A stretch of 9,586 nucleotides of DNA, taken from positions 1-9,586 of the forward strand of contig JAEEIS010000230.1 of the NCBI GenBank assembly GCA_016281475.1, in the 5' to 3' direction. The stretch is from Bacteroidales bacterium (GTDB lineage: Bacteria; Bacteroidota; Bacteroidia; Bacteroidales; P3). Made by a program: the position numbers and the translations under genes. The notes under the pieces are model-generated. The model ran no database searches. It was not told the DNA's origin and was given only the letters and a program-made list of their open reading frames with translations. Shown piece by piece: positions 6,751 through 9,586 of this stretch (the first letter of the stretch is position 1; each line of letters starts with the position of its first letter).

Positions 6751-6801
6751 CATCATTCCTCTATTGATTTATTGAATTATTAATCTTTAAATCAACGAGT
6801 T

Positions 6802-9513
6802 ATGCTCAAAAAACAAACCTTACTCCTCGCTCTCGCCACATTGTTGGCGATGAATCTTCATGCACAGTTTACCATTACAGGTACGGTATTTTACACCGAT
6901 AGTATTCCTTATTCTTTTGTAGACATCAGTCTTGAGCCTTCCGGAATAAAAACCGTAGCCGATTTTGACGGTTTTTATTCTATAAAGGATGTGAAACCAG
7001 GACGTTACACCATTACGGCATCGTGTGTCACATGCACAACACAAAGCAAAACCATTGTGATTGAAGACAACGCGACAGTAAATTTCACTTTGGGGATTGA
7101 TCCGAACAACGATTCTCCTGTCGAATCGGAAATTCCGGTTATCCGCACCCCTTATATTTCCCCTTATGATACCCTTAAAGCACGCGAATTAGGCGAAGTG
7201 ATCGTCAGCGGCGTGCGTGTCCAGAAAAACGCACCGTTTGCCGTCTCCAACATCCAGAAGGTGGAACTGAATGACTTCTCAAAAACGGGTCAGGAGCTGC
7301 CCTTCCTGTTTGCCAAGACGCCTGGCATTCTTGCATGGAGCGAAAACGGTGTAGGCACCGGCACTTCTTATATGCGCATCCGTGGTGCCGGCGACTCGCG
7401 CATCAACGTTACCCTCGACGGTGTGGCACTCAACTCTCCCGAAGACCAATGCGTGTTCTGGGCCAATATGAACAGCTACGGCTCGTTGTTGGGCTCGGTG
7501 CAGATCCAACGCGGCGTGGGCACTTCCACCAACGGCGACGGTGCCTTTGGCGGAACGGTGGCCTTGTCGTCGGCAACGCCTTCCTTCGTGCCGAGTGCCG
7601 AAATCACGGGTTCCTACGGCTCGTTCAACACGCTCAACTTCGGTGCAAAAGCCTCCACAGGTCTTTTGTGGAACCACCTCATCATCGACGGAGCATACCA
7701 CGAGACCCACACCGACGGCTTCATCCACGGCACTAAGGGCCGTAGCGGTAGTTATTATGGCGGCATCACCTATATCAATAACAACTTCCAACTCCGCTAC
7801 AAGAACATCGGCAACTTCGAGAAGACCGGACAAGCCTGGAACGGTGTCGTGGCAGGCAACGACGACCTCAGCCTCATGGATGGCACATACGGCGAGCACA
7901 CGGGCATCAAGACCTACGCCGACATGTGGAACGTGGGCTTGGGGCAATACAACTCGCTCTACGAACACCTCGTCACCGATGAGGACGGCAACTTCGTCAA
8001 AGACGAAAACGGCCTCTACTTGACCCAACGCTACCAAATGAACGATGGCACTTTCTGGGACCGCACCACCGACAACTTCTGGCAAGACCACAACCTCCTC
8101 TCCGCCGCTTGGAACATCAACGAACACTGGAACACCTCGGCCACTTTGCACTACACCTACGGCTATGGCTACTACGAAGAGTTTCGTCCCAACAACAAGC
8201 TTTCGAAATTCGGCATGACCTACTACGATGCCGAAGGCAACCAAGTGAAAAGGACCGACTTCGTGCGCAAGAAAGGCCTCACCCAACACACCTACGGCCT
8301 CAACTGGAACGCCAACTATAAGGATGAAAGATGGGATGTCATCGGCGGACTGTCGGTGCAAAACTTCGACGGCAACCACTTTGGCTATGTCACCTACATC
8401 GCCAATCCCGATGTCGCCAACAAATACCTCAACAACGGCGCACACAAATACTACGACTCCGATGCCCACAAACTCGACGGTAGCGCCTTTGTAAAAGCTG
8501 CCTACAACATCACCGAGCATTGGAGCCTCTTTGGCGATGTGCAATACCGCTATGTGGACTATAAGACCAACGGCATCAACGACAAGTTCTACGACGACGA
8601 GAGCGGTTACTACAACCAACCGCTTGACATTCACAAGACCTACTATTTCTTCAACCCGAAAGGCGGCATCTCGTGGAACAAAAACGACCATCACGTCTAT
8701 GGTTCGGTTGCCATGAGCCACCGCGAGCCTGAGCGCAACAACTTCACCGACAACGGTTCCTATCCTGCCCCTGTGCCCGAAATGCTCCTTGACTATGAAC
8801 TCGGCTACAGCTACAATGGCAACATCTGGCAGGCTGGTGCCAACCTCTATTATATGGACTACACCAACCAATTTGTGCAGACGGGCGCAGTGAGCGACAT
8901 CGGTGAGGCCCTGACCACCAACATCAAGGATTCGTACCGCATGGGCGTGGAGCTACAGGCAGGCGTGAACGCCACCAAATGGTTGACCATTGAGGCCAAC
9001 GCCGCCTTGAGCAGAAACAAGATCAAGGACTTCGACGAATATGTCGAGAATTGGGACGATTGGGAAGGCAACGTCGATGCCAACGGCAATGCTTATGATG
9101 GCGATGGCTTCGATGTCATTCACTACGACAACTCGACTTTGGCTTTCTCGCCTTCGGCCATCCTGAACGGCTTCGTCACCTTCCACCACAAGGGCTTCGA
9201 GGCCACCTGGCACACGAACTATGTCTCACGCATGTACCTCGACAACACCCAGAACCTCGACCGTTCGTTGCCGGCCTACAGCACCTCCAATGTCAGCCTC
9301 GGCTACACGCTGAAGCCCAAGAAGGTCGTCAAGGAAGCCATCGTGAAGGTGAACTTCAACAACATCTTCAACAAGCGCTACGCCGCCAGCGGCTGGGTCT
9401 ACTCGGCCATCTGCGACAGCTACGGTCACTCCAACGACAAGCGCTACTACCAGATCGGTTTCATCCCGATGGCAGGTTTCCATGTCATGGGTAATCTGAC
9501 GTTGAGGTTCTAG
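6802..9513 (+). CDS. TonB-dependent outer-membrane receptor, thiamine-regulated
   Basis: A 903-residue TonB-dependent receptor of standard length. Residues 1-21 are a signal peptide (cleavage after LHA). Residues 23-97 form a carboxypeptidase-regulatory-like domain (ITGTVFYTDS, DFDGFYSIKDVKPGRYTI) with a CxxC at 75-78. A linker leads to ELGEVIVSG (129-137), the position of a TonB box. The plug is at about 138-260, with MRIRGAGDSRINVTLDGV (191-208) and IQRGVGTSTNGDGAFGG (235-251). The rest is a 22-strand-type barrel containing the NNIFNKRYAASGWVY motif and ending NLTLRF with the usual terminal aromatic residue. The upstream TPP riboswitch strongly suggests uptake of thiamine or a thiamine precursor or phosphate. 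TPP-regulated receptors of this kind have been predicted across the Bacteroidota, and one (OMthi) has been studied in Bacteroides thetaiotaomicron. No inner-membrane thiamine transporter such as PnuT and no thiamine kinase follows; the next gene is convergent. The substrate is inferred from regulation, not from sequence alone. Confidence 0.92.
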   Translation: MLKKQTLLLALATLLAMNLHAQFTITGTVFYTDSIPYSFVDISLEPSGIKTVADFDGFYSIKDVKPGRYTITASCVTCTTQSKTIVIEDNATVNFTLGIDPNNDSPVESEIPVIRTPYISPYDTLKARELGEVIVSGVRVQKNAPFAVSNIQKVELNDFSKTGQELPFLFAKTPGILAWSENGVGTGTSYMRIRGAGDSRINVTLDGVALNSPEDQCVFWANMNSYGSLLGSVQIQRGVGTSTNGDGAFGGTVALSSATPSFVPSAEITGSYGSFNTLNFGAKASTGLLWNHLIIDGAYHETHTDGFIHGTKGRSGSYYGGITYINNNFQLRYKNIGNFEKTGQAWNGVVAGNDDLSLMDGTYGEHTGIKTYADMWNVGLGQYNSLYEHLVTDEDGNFVKDENGLYLTQRYQMNDGTFWDRTTDNFWQDHNLLSAAWNINEHWNTSATLHYTYGYGYYEEFRPNNKLSKFGMTYYDAEGNQVKRTDFVRKKGLTQHTYGLNWNANYKDERWDVIGGLSVQNFDGNHFGYVTYIANPDVANKYLNNGAHKYYDSDAHKLDGSAFVKAAYNITEHWSLFGDVQYRYVDYKTNGINDKFYDDESGYYNQPLDIHKTYYFFNPKGGISWNKNDHHVYGSVAMSHREPERNNFTDNGSYPAPVPEMLLDYELGYSYNGNIWQAGANLYYMDYTNQFVQTGAVSDIGEALTTNIKDSYRMGVELQAGVNATKWLTIEANAALSRNKIKDFDEYVENWDDWEGNVDANGNAYDGDGFDVIHYDNSTLAFSPSAILNGFVTFHHKGFEATWHTNYVSRMYLDNTQNLDRSLPAYSTSNVSLGYTLKPKKVVKEAIVKVNFNNIFNKRYAASGWVYSAICDSYGHSNDKRYYQIGFIPMAGFHVMGNLTLRF

Positions 9514-9586
9514 TTTTTCTTCGCAATACGCTTCGCCACGCCGATGGCGCCTGTGGGACAGACGAGTCGGCAGAGATGGCAGCCCA
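9510..9586 (-). CDS. Ferredoxin-type 4Fe-4S protein (C-terminal end only)
   Basis: Read on the minus strand, the last bases encode GCHLCRLVCPTGAIGVAKRI followed by AKKN and a TAG stop. The spacing C-x2-C-x3-C-P followed by TGAI is the second to fourth cysteines of a 4Fe-4S ferredoxin cluster; the first cysteine would lie one codon beyond the window edge. The cluster is only about 15 residues from the C-terminus, so it is the last cluster of the protein. With 24 residues visible I cannot say whether this is a small ferredoxin, a flavodoxin-ferredoxin fusion or a larger redox enzyme. The gene converges on the TonB-dependent receptor gene, and its stop codon overlaps the receptor stop through the palindrome CTAG at 9510-9513. 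Confidence 0.8.
   Translation of the reverse strand, partial: GCHLCRLVCPTGAIGVAKRIAKKN

Noticed and set aside
7279..8871. A 530-codon open frame on the minus strand inside the receptor gene
   Set aside because: It is antisense to a clearly coding receptor, its protein is low-complexity (Val, Gly and Glu dominated), and it matches no family I recognise. It arises from the G+C-rich third positions of the receptor codons.

Overview
The window reads as chromosomal DNA from a member of the Bacteroidota, most likely the order Bacteroidales. Several independent signs agree. Promoter-like sites match the Bacteroides -7 consensus TAnnTTTG. Starts lack Shine-Dalgarno sequences and have AT-rich leaders instead. 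The proteins are typical of the group: a C10 (streptopain-like) protease with a beta-propeller and a short C-terminal tail, a PorT-like outer-membrane barrel, a TonB-dependent receptor with an N-terminal carboxypeptidase-regulatory-like domain, and a 10TM putative metal exporter. I cannot name a genus.

Layout. (1) Bases 1-3175, plus strand: the 3' end of tex (RNA-binding transcription accessory protein), then 7 bases later a full-length secreted C10 cysteine protease. (2) Bases 3187-4119: a promoter-like site inside and just after the protease stop, then a PorT-like outer-membrane protein. (3) Bases 4149-5383, minus strand: a translationally coupled pair, rimM then trmN6, which joins 30S maturation to tRNA modification. 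Its leader carries an unusual 8-base-periodic inverted repeat. (4) Bases 5467-5497: overlapping divergent promoter-like sites. (5) Bases 5516-6610, plus strand: a putative heavy-metal/manganese exporter with a His/Glu-rich loop. (6) Bases 6611-9513, plus strand: a promoter, a well-conserved TPP riboswitch, and a TonB-dependent receptor under its control, best read as a thiamine-family outer-membrane importer. (7) Bases 9510-9586, minus strand: the C-terminal end of a ferredoxin-type 4Fe-4S protein, convergent with the receptor and sharing the palindrome CTAG as both stop codons.

The genes do not form one pathway. Most are housekeeping (tex, rimM, trmN6) or cell-envelope functions. The clearest regulatory unit is promoter, TPP riboswitch and receptor, a single-gene thiamine-uptake module with no inner-membrane transporter or kinase beside it here. 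I did not find a clearly new multi-gene system. The observations most worth a second look are the rimM leader repeat, the candidate switching hairpin after the TPP aptamer, and the sharp base-composition breaks at domain boundaries in the receptor and the protease. No gene-free stretch exceeds 300 bases. The longest is the 191-base riboswitch region.
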